The notes under the pieces are model-generated. The model had not been told where the DNA came from. It made no database searches and saw nothing but the letters and a program-made list of their open reading frames with translations. Source: Paenibacillus tianmuensis (GTDB taxonomy: Bacteria; Bacillota; Bacilli; Paenibacillales; NBRC-103111). From it: a DNA stretch of 64,000 nucleotides. The position numbers and the translations under genes were made by a program. Where the stretch lies: NCBI RefSeq assembly GCF_900100345.1, contig NZ_FMTT01000014.1:1-64000 (forward strand), written 5' to 3'. Positions within the stretch are counted from its first letter, which is position 1, and each line of letters starts with the position of its first letter. Below are positions 15,425 to 23,397 of the stretch, one piece after another.

Positions 15425-16431
15425 GCATGCACATCCTAAATCCGGGACTTCTGACCACCGTACAGGACAAAGGGAGATTCGGATTTCAACGACAGGGGGT
15501 TATCGTAAGCGGGGCCATGGATTCGTTCGCGCTCCGTGCGGCGAATGCGCTGGTCGGCAACGAGGACAACGCAGCCGCTTTGGAAGTCACGTTAATGGGA
15601 ACGATCATCCGATTTGAAGCCGATTCGCTCATTTCCATCTGCGGGGGAAATCTTTCGCCTGCGATTGAAAGAGAGCCGGTTCCTTTATGGAGGCCCCTCT
15701 TGATCAGGGAAGGCTCCATGCTCGAATTCGGGCCGTGCCGGTCGGGCGCCCGTGCTTACTTGGCCATAGCGGGCGGAATCGATGTTCCGCTTAGGATGCA
15801 CAGCCGCAGCACGTATCTGCGGGCGGGAATCGGAGGGCACGAGGGGAGAGCCTTGAAGGCTGGCGACCGGCTTGGCTGCGGTCTTCCTTCCGAACCGGCA
15901 GCGGGGTACTTGAAAGCCCGACAGGCCGCTCTCCTTGCGAAAAGGTGGCTGGCAGCGGAATGGTTTATGGGGAACGAGGCACTGCCCGGCTATGCCAAAG
16001 ATCCCGTGATCCGGGTGATCCGAGGCCGGGAATACGATTCTTTTACGGAAGTAAGCCAAACCGAGTTTGTCACCCGGCCCTTCCGGATTACGCCGCAGTC
16101 CGACCGGATGGGATACCGGCTGCTGGGGGAAACGTTGGCTTTGAAGAAATCGCTGGAGACACTATCTGAAGCGGTTTCATTCGGTACCGTGCAGGTGCCG
16201 CCCGAAGGGAATCCGATTGTGCTGATGGCGGACCGGCAAACCATCGGAGGCTATCCAAGAATCGCGCAGGTCATCACAGCGGATCTTCCCGTTTTGGCTC
16301 AAGCCAAACCCGGAGACAACATCCGTTTCGCCGAGGTTTCTTTGCAGGAGGCAGAAAAGCTTTATATCCGGAAGGAGCAGGAATTCGAACGATTGACCAA
16401 GGCGATAAAGCTTTATTTGAAAACCCGGTAA
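15421..16431 (+). CDS. pxpC: 5-oxoprolinase subunit PxpC (KipA-like, biotin-dependent carboxyltransferase family)
   Basis: A 336-aa protein with the KipA/urea-amidolyase C-terminal domain: LNPGLLTTVQDKGRFGFQ at the N-terminus, SGAMDSFALRAANALVGN, and the late PLIVLMADRQTIGGYPRIA-like segment (here PIVLMADRQTIGGYPRIA). With PxpB and PxpA it converts 5-oxoproline to glutamate at the cost of ATP. ATG 15421 overlaps the pxpB stop as ATGA, which fixes the start; the longer frame from 15403 lies within pxpB. pxpA follows after 54 bases. Confidence 0.92.
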   Translation: MSMHILNPGLLTTVQDKGRFGFQRQGVIVSGAMDSFALRAANALVGNEDNAAALEVTLMGTIIRFEADSLISICGGNLSPAIEREPVPLWRPLLIREGSMLEFGPCRSGARAYLAIAGGIDVPLRMHSRSTYLRAGIGGHEGRALKAGDRLGCGLPSEPAAGYLKARQAALLAKRWLAAEWFMGNEALPGYAKDPVIRVIRGREYDSFTEVSQTEFVTRPFRITPQSDRMGYRLLGETLALKKSLETLSEAVSFGTVQVPPEGNPIVLMADRQTIGGYPRIAQVITADLPVLAQAKPGDNIRFAEVSLQEAEKLYIRKEQEFERLTKAIKLYLKTR

Positions 16432-16485
16432 ATCACATGCGTAGCGGTCTGTAATTCACTGAAAGTTGAGAGGAGGCGGAAGTCC

Positions 16486-17259
16486 ATGTATGTTGTGGAT
16501 TTGAATTGCGATCTTGGGGAAAGCTTCGGGGCCTATAAACAGGGGAACGACGAGGAAATGCTGTCGTTGGTTACTTCGGTTAACATCGCTTGCGGCTTCC
16601 ACGCCGGAGATCCCAGCACGATGCGCCAAACCGTCAAGTCCGCGCTCGATAAAAAGGTGGCTATCGGCGCCCACCCGGGGCTTCCGGACTTAATCGGCTT
16701 CGGCCGGAGGAATATGGATATCTCGCCGCAGGAAGCGTTCGATATGGTTGTCTACCAAATCGGGGCGCTGAACGGCTTCGTTCAGGCGGAAGGGGGCGTG
16801 ATGCGTCACGTCAAGCCGCACGGGGCACTATACAATATGGCGGCCCGCAGCACCAAGCTGGCCGAGGCGATTGCTGAGGCGGTTTATAAAGTCAATCCGA
16901 GGCTGATCTTGTACGGCCTGTCCGGAAGCGAGCTGATTCGCGCGGGAACCAAGCTCGGCCTGCTGACGGCAAGCGAGGTGTTTGCCGACCGCACCTATCA
17001 ATCGGACGGCAGTCTGACTCCGCGCAGCCAACCGGACGCCTTGATCAGCGACCTGTCGGTGACGGTTAACCAAATTACGAACATGGTGAAGGAAGGAACG
17101 GTAAAATCGCAGCAGGGGACGGATGTTCCGATCCTAGCCGAGACGATCTGTATCCATGGCGATGGGAAGCATGCCGTGGAGTTCGCCCGCAGGATACGGG
17201 ACATACTCCAGGCCGAAGGGATTGCTCTGGTGCAAGCTCACGATAACCATAACATCTAA
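16486..17259 (+). CDS. pxpA: 5-oxoprolinase subunit PxpA (LamB/YcsF family)
   Basis: A 257-aa protein of the LamB/YcsF family: [48 protein letters not shown] and [10 protein letters not shown], the standard set of conserved blocks, with [12 protein letters not shown] near the end. It is the third subunit of 5-oxoprolinase. GAGAGGAGG lies upstream. It is followed by pcp, so the operon can release pyroglutamate from peptides and recycle it to glutamate. Confidence 0.95.
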   Translation: MYVVDLNCDLGESFGAYKQGNDEEMLSLVTSVNIACGFHAGDPSTMRQTVKSALDKKVAIGAHPGLPDLIGFGRRNMDISPQEAFDMVVYQIGALNGFVQAEGGVMRHVKPHGALYNMAARSTKLAEAIAEAVYKVNPRLILYGLSGSELIRAGTKLGLLTASEVFADRTYQSDGSLTPRSQPDALISDLSVTVNQITNMVKEGTVKSQQGTDVPILAETICIHGDGKHAVEFARRIRDILQAEGIALVQAHDNHNI

Positions 17260-17272
17260 AAGGGGGAATACA

Positions 17273-17308
17273 ATGATGTTGACGCTGCTGGTGAGGGGGA
17301 TGGGATAG
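17273..17308 (+). CDS. 11-codon leader ORF coupled to pcp
   Basis: ATG 17273 has an excellent Shine-Dalgarno (AAAGGGGG) and reads MMLTLLVRGMG before TAG 17306-17308, whose last base is the first of the pcp GTG start. It may be a translational-coupling leader or the remnant of a larger gene that once lay between pxpA and pcp. Too short for family assignment. Confidence 0.3.
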   Translation: MMLTLLVRGMG

Positions 17309-17958
17309 TGGAAAACGTTCTTGTTACCGGGTTTGATCCTTTCGGGGGGCAACGGGTGAACCCCGCTTTGGAAGCCGTCCGAAGGCTGCAGGGAATAACG
17401 GTGGAAGGCCATCGGGTGGAAACCCGCGAGATCCCGACGGTATTCGATAAATCGATTGAGCGGCTGCTTGCGGCTGTGTCGGAAATCAAGCCGAAGCTCG
17501 TCATTTGTGTCGGTCAAGCCGGCGGCCGTCCGGATATTAAGGTCGAACGGATCGCGATTAATATCAATGACGCCAGGATTGCCGACAACGACGGGCAGCA
17601 GCCGGTCGATACGCCGGTTGTTCCCGGAGGCCCTACCGCCTACTGGTCCACGCTTCCGATTAAAGCTATGGTGAAGGAGATGAACGATCACGGCATTCCG
17701 GCTTCCGTCTCGCATACGGCCGGCACATTCGTTTGCAATCATCTGTTTTATGGCTTGATGCATCATCTGGCAGCGACGGGCAGCGCGGCGGTTCGCGGAG
17801 GATTTATTCATATTCCGTTTTTGCCGGAACAAGCCGTGCAGCATACAGGACAACCGAGCATGAGTCTGGACGCTGTCGTCAAAGGACTGGCGGCAGGGAT
17901 CGGTGCAGCGATCCGTTATCAAGAGGATATCGTCGTTTCAACAGGGCAGATTTGCTAA
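17308..17958 (+). CDS. pcp: Pyroglutamyl-peptidase I
   Basis: A 216-aa cysteine peptidase (C15). Visible are VLVTGFDPFGGQRVNPA at the N-terminus, GQAGGRPDIKVERIAIN with the catalytic Glu region, SHTAGTFVCNHLFYGLMH with the catalytic Cys (about residue 143) and GGFIHIPFLPEQA with the His (about 167). It removes N-terminal pyroglutamate from peptides in the cytoplasm, feeding PxpABC. The start is GTG 17308, one base into the stop of an 11-codon leader. Confidence 0.95.
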   Translation: MENVLVTGFDPFGGQRVNPALEAVRRLQGITVEGHRVETREIPTVFDKSIERLLAAVSEIKPKLVICVGQAGGRPDIKVERIAININDARIADNDGQQPVDTPVVPGGPTAYWSTLPIKAMVKEMNDHGIPASVSHTAGTFVCNHLFYGLMHHLAATGSAAVRGGFIHIPFLPEQAVQHTGQPSMSLDAVVKGLAAGIGAAIRYQEDIVVSTGQIC

Positions 17959-18062
17959 CTGTCTTTTCGTCGTGGATTTTCCTTGGCGCTGCCGTTTTAA
18001 TGGCTGCGTGCGAGATACGAGGGGTTGTAAAAACTGTTCGTTCTGTAAAATAAGGAAAAGAA

Positions 18063-18099
18063 CAGCGGCGTCCGGGGCTTTGTACCACAGACGCCGCTG
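18063..18099 (-). terminator. Terminator of solute-binding gene copy 1
   Basis: CAGCGGCGTC (18063-18072) pairs with GACGCCGCTG (18090-18099); on the minus strand the exit side is T-rich (TTCTTTTCC). Confidence 0.75.
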
Positions 18100-18112
18100 C
18101 GTTGTTTAAGCT

Positions 18113-19603
18113 TTAGTTTTTAGCCGGTTCGGCAGGCTTCTGATCTTTGCCTTCCTTCGCATTCTTCGCATTCTTGGCATCCTGCTCTTGCTTGGCTTTA
18201 ATATAAAATTCCTGCCCTTTTTCCTGCATCGTCTTGAGCGCGTCGTCCGCCGATTTCTTGCCTTCCATGACGGACTGAATTTCGTTTAAGGCCAACTCGT
18301 TGAACGGTGTATAAAAAAACTCGTACGAGACTTTGTTGAAGTTTTTGTTAAGGCTGTGCTCGCTCATTTTCAGCATATAGAACGGCTCCATACTGCGACC
18401 CTCGCGTTCTTTGGCGTAAGCCGTTCGGGAAAGCAGCGACCCGTCTTCGGACTTGGTTAGCAATTTGGCCATGTCCTCGCTGTTGATATATTTGACGAGT
18501 TCCCAAGCCGCTCTCGGATTGGATGAGTTGGCATTGACGGCGAACATCCCGGAAAGGTAGACGGAATTCGAAACTTCCGGGTTTTTCGGATCGACCGGTA
18601 CGGTAACGATATCCCAGTTGACAGGCGTTACGTCTTTCAGCGTATCCTTGGTGCGTTGAAGGCTGCTGATCATATAAGGCCCTCCAACCGTCATGGCGAG
18701 TCTTCCGGTGGCGAACAAATCTTTCTTCATATGTTCTTCCATCGACATCGGCTTATTCGGATCGGATTTTTCGTTGCCGCCGTCAAACACCGCCCCTGAT
18801 TTTAAAGCTTCCACTGTCGCTAGAAGCGCCTCTTTCCAGCCGTCCGATTGGATCGTGACCGCTCCTTTGTCCGGGTCGATGAGGGATAATCCGCTGGTCG
18901 CTCCGATACCTTTCATCATTTCATAAGCAATCTGCTTCTTATCATTCATTCCTATGAAAGCATACGATGCGTACTCCGCAAAGCCATAGATCCGGTTATT
19001 GCCTTGGCCGTCCTTCGGGAACCGCTTGGCGAGGTCCAGCGCTTCGTTCCAGGTCATCTTATTTTTTGGCAGCGGGACGCCGTGCTTCTCGAATAAATCC
19101 TTATTATAAAACAACGCCTGACTGCCAAAGGAAGGGGTCAACCCGTAAATATTGCCGTTGCCTTTCGCTTTGATCAGATCCACGACGTTTGGCAAAATAT
19201 TTTCGATGTCGAACTTGTCCTGACGAATGACGTCGTCGAGCTGGTACAGCTTGCCGTCATTGGCAAACTTCTCGAACGTATCCGTCGAGTCGAACAACAG
19301 CACATCCGGTTTTTCTTCGTCAACAAGCTTCTGGAATGCCTCGCTCGGGTCCTTGTCGCTCATGAGGATGTTTTGCATAGAAACGACTTGCACGTCAATA
19401 TTCGGAAATTTCGCCGAGAATAAATTTCCGTACTGCTGGAAGAAGTAATTTTTGTCCCAGAATAGGACTTTGATGCTTGCTTTCTCGTCTTTGCCAAGCT
19501 CCTTAAGCGTCTTAGACGGTTTGTCTCCTCCCCCGGAATTACATCCCGCAATCAGCACGGCTACAGCCAGTCCGGCCGTAAGCCCAATACGACTTCGTTT
19601 CAT
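18113..19603 (-). CDS. Extracellular solute-binding lipoprotein, tandem copy 1
   Basis: A 496-aa family 1 ABC-type solute-binding protein. The lipobox is LIAGC with Cys at about residue 21, after MKRSRIGLTAGLAVAV. Mature features are the strand ASIKVLFWDKNYFFQQYG, DVLLFDSTDTFEK, and QALFYNKDLFEKHGVPLPK, typical of oligosaccharide-binding proteins. ATG 19603 is chosen by the GGTGGAG upstream; the longer ORF from 19636 adds 11 residues before the signal. There is no permease or ATPase gene nearby, so it must use a transporter encoded elsewhere, or serve another role. The Lys/Glu-rich C-terminal tail ends KPAEPAKN. It is the last of three tandem paralogues. Confidence 0.9.
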   Translation of the reverse strand: MKRSRIGLTAGLAVAVLIAGCNSGGGDKPSKTLKELGKDEKASIKVLFWDKNYFFQQYGNLFSAKFPNIDVQVVSMQNILMSDKDPSEAFQKLVDEEKPDVLLFDSTDTFEKFANDGKLYQLDDVIRQDKFDIENILPNVVDLIKAKGNGNIYGLTPSFGSQALFYNKDLFEKHGVPLPKNKMTWNEALDLAKRFPKDGQGNNRIYGFAEYASYAFIGMNDKKQIAYEMMKGIGATSGLSLIDPDKGAVTIQSDGWKEALLATVEALKSGAVFDGGNEKSDPNKPMSMEEHMKKDLFATGRLAMTVGGPYMISSLQRTKDTLKDVTPVNWDIVTVPVDPKNPEVSNSVYLSGMFAVNANSSNPRAAWELVKYINSEDMAKLLTKSEDGSLLSRTAYAKEREGRSMEPFYMLKMSEHSLNKNFNKVSYEFFYTPFNELALNEIQSVMEGKKSADDALKTMQEKGQEFYIKAKQEQDAKNAKNAKEGKDQKPAEPAKN

Positions 19604-19857
19604 CTCTTTTTCTCCACCTTTTCCGAAAGACAGCATATTACCTTACCGCGTTGTCTTTTCCAATGATTTCTTTATCCCACACTAATAAGACGGATGAAAG
19701 GCAGAAAAAATTCATTCTTCTTTTAGAATTGCTTTACAATCTGTTCTCGGGAGCGAAAGCAACGTGGGGAAGAAACAAGTGCTGGGTATCCAGTGGCTGC
19801 GTGCGAGATACGAGGGGTTGCAAAAACTGTTCGTTCGATTTGTAAAAAAAGGAAAAA

Positions 19858-19896
19858 ACAGCGGCGTACGGGGCTTTGTATCCCCAGACGCCGCTG
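19858..19896 (-). terminator. Terminator of solute-binding gene copy 2
   Basis: CAGCGGCGT and ACGCCGCTG arms with an additional GGGG/CCCC pairing; the minus-strand exit side is TTTTTTCC then TTTTTTT. Confidence 0.75.
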
Positions 19897-19909
19897 CGTT
19901 GTTTAAGCT

Positions 19910-21379
19910 TTAGTTTTTAGCCGGTTCGGCAGGCTTCTGATCTTTGCCTTCCTTCGCATTCTTGACATCCTGCTCTTGCTTGGCTTTAATATAAAATTCC
20001 TGCCCTTTTTCCTGCAACGTCTTGAGCGCGTCGTCCGCCGATTTCTTGCCTTCGACCACGGACATGACTTCGTTTTCGGCCAACTCGTAGAACGGTTGAT
20101 GAAATCCCATCGGGATTTTGTTGAAGTTTTTGTAAAGGCTGTGCTCGCTCATTTTCAGCATATAGAACGGTTCCATACTGCGGCCCTCGCGTTCTTTGAC
20201 ATAAGCCGTTCGGGAAAGCAGCGTCCCGTCTTCGGACTTGGTTAGCAATTTGGCCATGTCCTCGCTGTTGATAAACTTGACGAGCTCCCAAGCCGCTCTC
20301 GGATTGGACGAGTTGGCATTGACGGCGAACAGCGCGGAAAGGGAGACGGAGTTCGAAACTTCCGGGTTTTTCGGATCTACCGGTACGGTAACGACATCCC
20401 AATTGACAGGCGTTACGTCTTTCAGCATTTCCTTGGTGCGTTGAAGGCTGTTAATCATATAAGTTCTTTCCACCGTCATGGCGAGTCTTCCGGTGGCGAA
20501 CAAATCTTTCTTCATAGGGTCTTCCGTCATCGGCTTACTCGGATCGAATTTTTCATCGCTGCCGGCAAATACCGCCCCCGATTTTAAAGCTTCCACTGTC
20601 GCTAGAAGCGCTTCTTTCCAGCCGTCCGATTGGATCGTGACCGCTCCTTTGTCCGGGTCGACTTCGGATAATCCGCTGGTTTTTCCCATAGTTTTCATCA
20701 TTTGATAAGCAACCTGCTTCTTATCCGAGAAATAAGAGGCGTTATCCGCAAAGCCGTAGATACGGTTATCGCCTTTCCCGTCCTTCGGGAATCGCTTGGC
20801 GAGGTCCAGCACTTCGTTCCAGGTCATCTTATTTTTCGGCAGCGGGACGCCGTGCTTCTCGAATAAATCCTTATTATAAAATAACGCCTGACTGTCAAAG
20901 GAAGGGGTCAACCCGTAAATATTGCCGTTGCCTTTCGCTTTGATTTGCTCCACGACGCTCGGCAAAATATTTTCGATGTCAAACTTGTCCTGCCGGATGA
21001 CGTCGTCGAGCTGGTACAGCTTGCCGTCATTGGCCCACTTCTCAAACATTTCCGACGAATCGAGCAACAGCACATCCGGTTTTTCTTCTTCGACAAGCTT
21101 CTGGAATGCCTCGTTCGGGTTCTTGTCGCCGCCGTAGATGTTTTGCGTAGAAACGACTTGCACGTCAATATTCGGAAATTTCGCCGAGAACATATTGCCG
21201 TACTGCTGGAAGAAGTAGTTTTTGTCCCAGAATAGGACCTTGATGCTTGCTTTCTCGTCTTTGCCAAGCTCCTTAAGCGTCTTGGACGGTTTGGCTTCTC
21301 CCCCGGAATTGGAATTACATCCTGCAATCAGCACAGCTACAGCCAGTCCGGCCGTGAGCCCAATACGACTTCGTTTCAT
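19910..21379 (-). CDS. Extracellular solute-binding lipoprotein, tandem copy 2
   Basis: A 489-aa paralogue of the neighbouring gene, nearly identical in the signal peptide (MKRSRIGLTAGLAVAV, lipobox LIAGC) and C-terminal tail. Differences cluster in a few segments: QNIYGGDKNPNEAFQKLVEE, the FADNASYFSDKKQVAYQMM region and ERTYMINSLQ, that is, around the expected ligand cleft and hinge, with small indels. This suggests divergence in ligand choice after duplication. GGTGGAG precedes the ATG. The gap to copy 1 (19604-19909) holds this gene's terminator and promoter DNA for copy 1, with sequence repeated from the pcp-copy 1 gap. Confidence 0.9.
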   Translation of the reverse strand: MKRSRIGLTAGLAVAVLIAGCNSNSGGEAKPSKTLKELGKDEKASIKVLFWDKNYFFQQYGNMFSAKFPNIDVQVVSTQNIYGGDKNPNEAFQKLVEEEKPDVLLLDSSEMFEKWANDGKLYQLDDVIRQDKFDIENILPSVVEQIKAKGNGNIYGLTPSFDSQALFYNKDLFEKHGVPLPKNKMTWNEVLDLAKRFPKDGKGDNRIYGFADNASYFSDKKQVAYQMMKTMGKTSGLSEVDPDKGAVTIQSDGWKEALLATVEALKSGAVFAGSDEKFDPSKPMTEDPMKKDLFATGRLAMTVERTYMINSLQRTKEMLKDVTPVNWDVVTVPVDPKNPEVSNSVSLSALFAVNANSSNPRAAWELVKFINSEDMAKLLTKSEDGTLLSRTAYVKEREGRSMEPFYMLKMSEHSLYKNFNKIPMGFHQPFYELAENEVMSVVEGKKSADDALKTLQEKGQEFYIKAKQEQDVKNAKEGKDQKPAEPAKN

Positions 21380-21598
21380 CTCTTTTTCTCCACCTTTTCC
21401 GAAAGACAGCTATATTTATTACCTTACTGCGCCGTCTTTTCTAATTATTTCTTCATCCCACACTAAAAAGACGGATGAAAGGCAGAAAAGAATTCATTTT
21501 TCTTTCTAAATTTTTCTTTAGAATTGCTTTACAATCTGTTATAGAAGCCGAAAGCTACGTGGGGATTAGGCGAACGGTTGATGCCCTGCTCGTGCCTA

Positions 21599-21632
21599 GC
21601 AACATGCAACATTTGGCAGAACGAAACGTCAA
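21599..21632. repeat. 34-bp direct repeat, left copy
   Basis: This 34-bp stretch (starting GCAACATGCAAC, ending GAAACGTCAA) recurs exactly at 23330-23363. The two copies bracket solute-binding gene copy 3, as expected for a tandem duplication junction. Confidence 0.75.
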
Positions 21633-21647
21633 GGGACAAGAGAGCAC

Positions 21648-21686
21648 AGCGGCGTCCGGGGCTTTGCCATTCCCCAGACGCCGCTG
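21648..21686 (-). terminator. Hairpin after solute-binding gene copy 3, without T-tract
   Basis: CAGCGGCGTC (21648-21657) pairs with GACGCCGCTG (21677-21686), as in the other copies, but the minus-strand exit side lacks the T run (TGCTCTCTTG). Read-through into copy 2 is therefore possible. Confidence 0.5.
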
Positions 21687-21699
21687 CGTTGTTCAAGCT

Positions 21700-23178
21700 T
21701 TAGTTTTTCGCCGGCTCGGCAGGCTTCTGATCTTTGCCTTCCTTCGCATTTTTGGCATCCTGCTCTTGCTTGGCTTTAATATAAGCTTCCTGCCCTTTTT
21801 CCTGCATCTTCTTGAGCGCGTCGTCCACCGATTTCTTGCCTTCGACCACGGACATGATTTCGGTTCCGGCCAACTCGCTGAACGGTTTATCAAATCCCAT
21901 CGGTATTTTGCTAAAGTTTTTGTAAAAGTCGTTCTCGCTCATTTTCAGCATATAGAACGGCTCCATACTGCGTCCGTCGCGTTCCTTAACGTAAGCCGTT
22001 CGCGAAAGGAGAGCGCCGTCTTCGGATTTGGCTTGCAACTTCGCCATTTCCTCGCTGTTAATGTACTTGACGAGCTCCCAAGCGGCTCTAGGATTGGACG
22101 TGTTAGCGTTGACGGCAAACAGACCGGAAAGGGCTACGGAGTTTGAGACATCCGGATTTTTGGGATCGACTGGTACGGTGACGATATCCCAATTAACCGG
22201 CGTCACATCCTTCAGCAATTCCTTGGCGCGTTGAAGGCTGCTCATGGTAAAGGAGTATTCCAGCGACATCGCGACTCTTCCGGTGGCGAACAAATCTTTC
22301 CTCATATAGTCTTCCATGGACTGCAATTTATTCGGATCGAATTTTTCGTCGTTGCCAGGAAATACCGCACCCGATTTCAACGCTTCAACAGTTGCCAGAA
22401 GCGCATTTTTCCAGCCATCCGATTGGACCGTGACCGTCCCTTTGTCCGGATCGACGACCGATAATCCGCTGGTCAATCCGATGTTGTTCATATATTGATA
22501 AGCAAACTGCTTCTTATCTCCGAAAGCATAAGATGAGTTCTGGGCAAAGCCATAGATCCGGTTATCGCCTTGCCCGTCCTTCGGAAACCGCTTGGCGAGG
22601 TCCAGCACTTCGTTCCAGCTCATCTTGTTTTTCGGCAGCGGAACGCCGTGCTTCTCGAATAAATCCTTATTATAAAATAACGCTTGACTGTAGAAGGAAG
22701 GGGTCAACCCGTATATATTACCGTTGCCTTTCGCTTTGATTTGCTCTACGAGGCTTGGCAAAATATTTTCGATATCGAACTTGTCCTGCCGGATAACGTC
22801 GTCGAGCTGGTACAGCTTGCCGTCATTGGCCCATTTTTCGAACATATCCGGCGTTTGAAACATCAGCACGTCCGGCTTCTCGTCGTCGACAAGCTTCTGG
22901 AATTCCTCGTTCATATCCTTGCCGTTGCCGAGGGAGATCCCTTGTGTAGAAACAACTTGTACGTCAATATTCGGAAATTTCGCCGAGAACAAGTTGCCGT
23001 ACTGCTGGAAAAAGGAATTTTTATCCCAGAATACGACCTTGATGCTTGCTTTCTCGTCTTTGCCAAGCTCCTTAAGCGTCTTGGACGGTTTGGCTCCTCC
23101 CCCGGAATTGGAATTACATCCCGCGATCAGCACGGCTACAGCCAGCCCGGCCGTGAGCCCAATACGACTTCGTTTCAT
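21700..23178 (-). CDS. Extracellular solute-binding lipoprotein, tandem copy 3
   Basis: A 492-aa third paralogue with the same lipobox signal (LIAGC) and the ASIKVVFWDKNSFFQQYG strand. Segments that differ from copies 1 and 2 include VSTQGISLGNGKDMNEEFQ, the AQNSSYAFGDKKQFAYQYM loop and LEYSFTMSSLQ, again near the predicted ligand cleft. It is the first of the three in the direction of transcription. Its downstream hairpin lacks a T-tract. It diverges from the lipoprotein gene at 23398, with 219 bases of intergenic DNA between them, which hold a copy of a 34-bp repeat. Confidence 0.9.
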   Translation of the reverse strand: MKRSRIGLTAGLAVAVLIAGCNSNSGGGAKPSKTLKELGKDEKASIKVVFWDKNSFFQQYGNLFSAKFPNIDVQVVSTQGISLGNGKDMNEEFQKLVDDEKPDVLMFQTPDMFEKWANDGKLYQLDDVIRQDKFDIENILPSLVEQIKAKGNGNIYGLTPSFYSQALFYNKDLFEKHGVPLPKNKMSWNEVLDLAKRFPKDGQGDNRIYGFAQNSSYAFGDKKQFAYQYMNNIGLTSGLSVVDPDKGTVTVQSDGWKNALLATVEALKSGAVFPGNDEKFDPNKLQSMEDYMRKDLFATGRVAMSLEYSFTMSSLQRAKELLKDVTPVNWDIVTVPVDPKNPDVSNSVALSGLFAVNANTSNPRAAWELVKYINSEEMAKLQAKSEDGALLSRTAYVKERDGRSMEPFYMLKMSENDFYKNFSKIPMGFDKPFSELAGTEIMSVVEGKKSVDDALKKMQEKGQEAYIKAKQEQDAKNAKEGKDQKPAEPAKN

Positions 23179-23329
23179 TGCTTCTCCACCTTTTCCGAAA
23201 GACAGCAGATTACCTTACAGTGCCGCCTTTTCCAATTATTTCATACCCTCGCATTATATACGAATGAAAGGCGAAAAGAGTTCATTTTTTTTCTGAATTT
23301 TTCTTTAAAATTGCTTTACCGAAAGCTAG

Positions 23330-23363
23330 GCAACATGCAACATTTGGCAGAACGAAACGTCAA
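23330..23363. repeat. 34-bp direct repeat, right copy
   Basis: Exact second copy of the 34-bp sequence at 21599-21632, located in the promoter-side gap of solute-binding copy 3. Confidence 0.75.
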
Positions 23364-23397
23364 TATCGTTTAGATGCGATCTTCAAAGGGGGTTATT

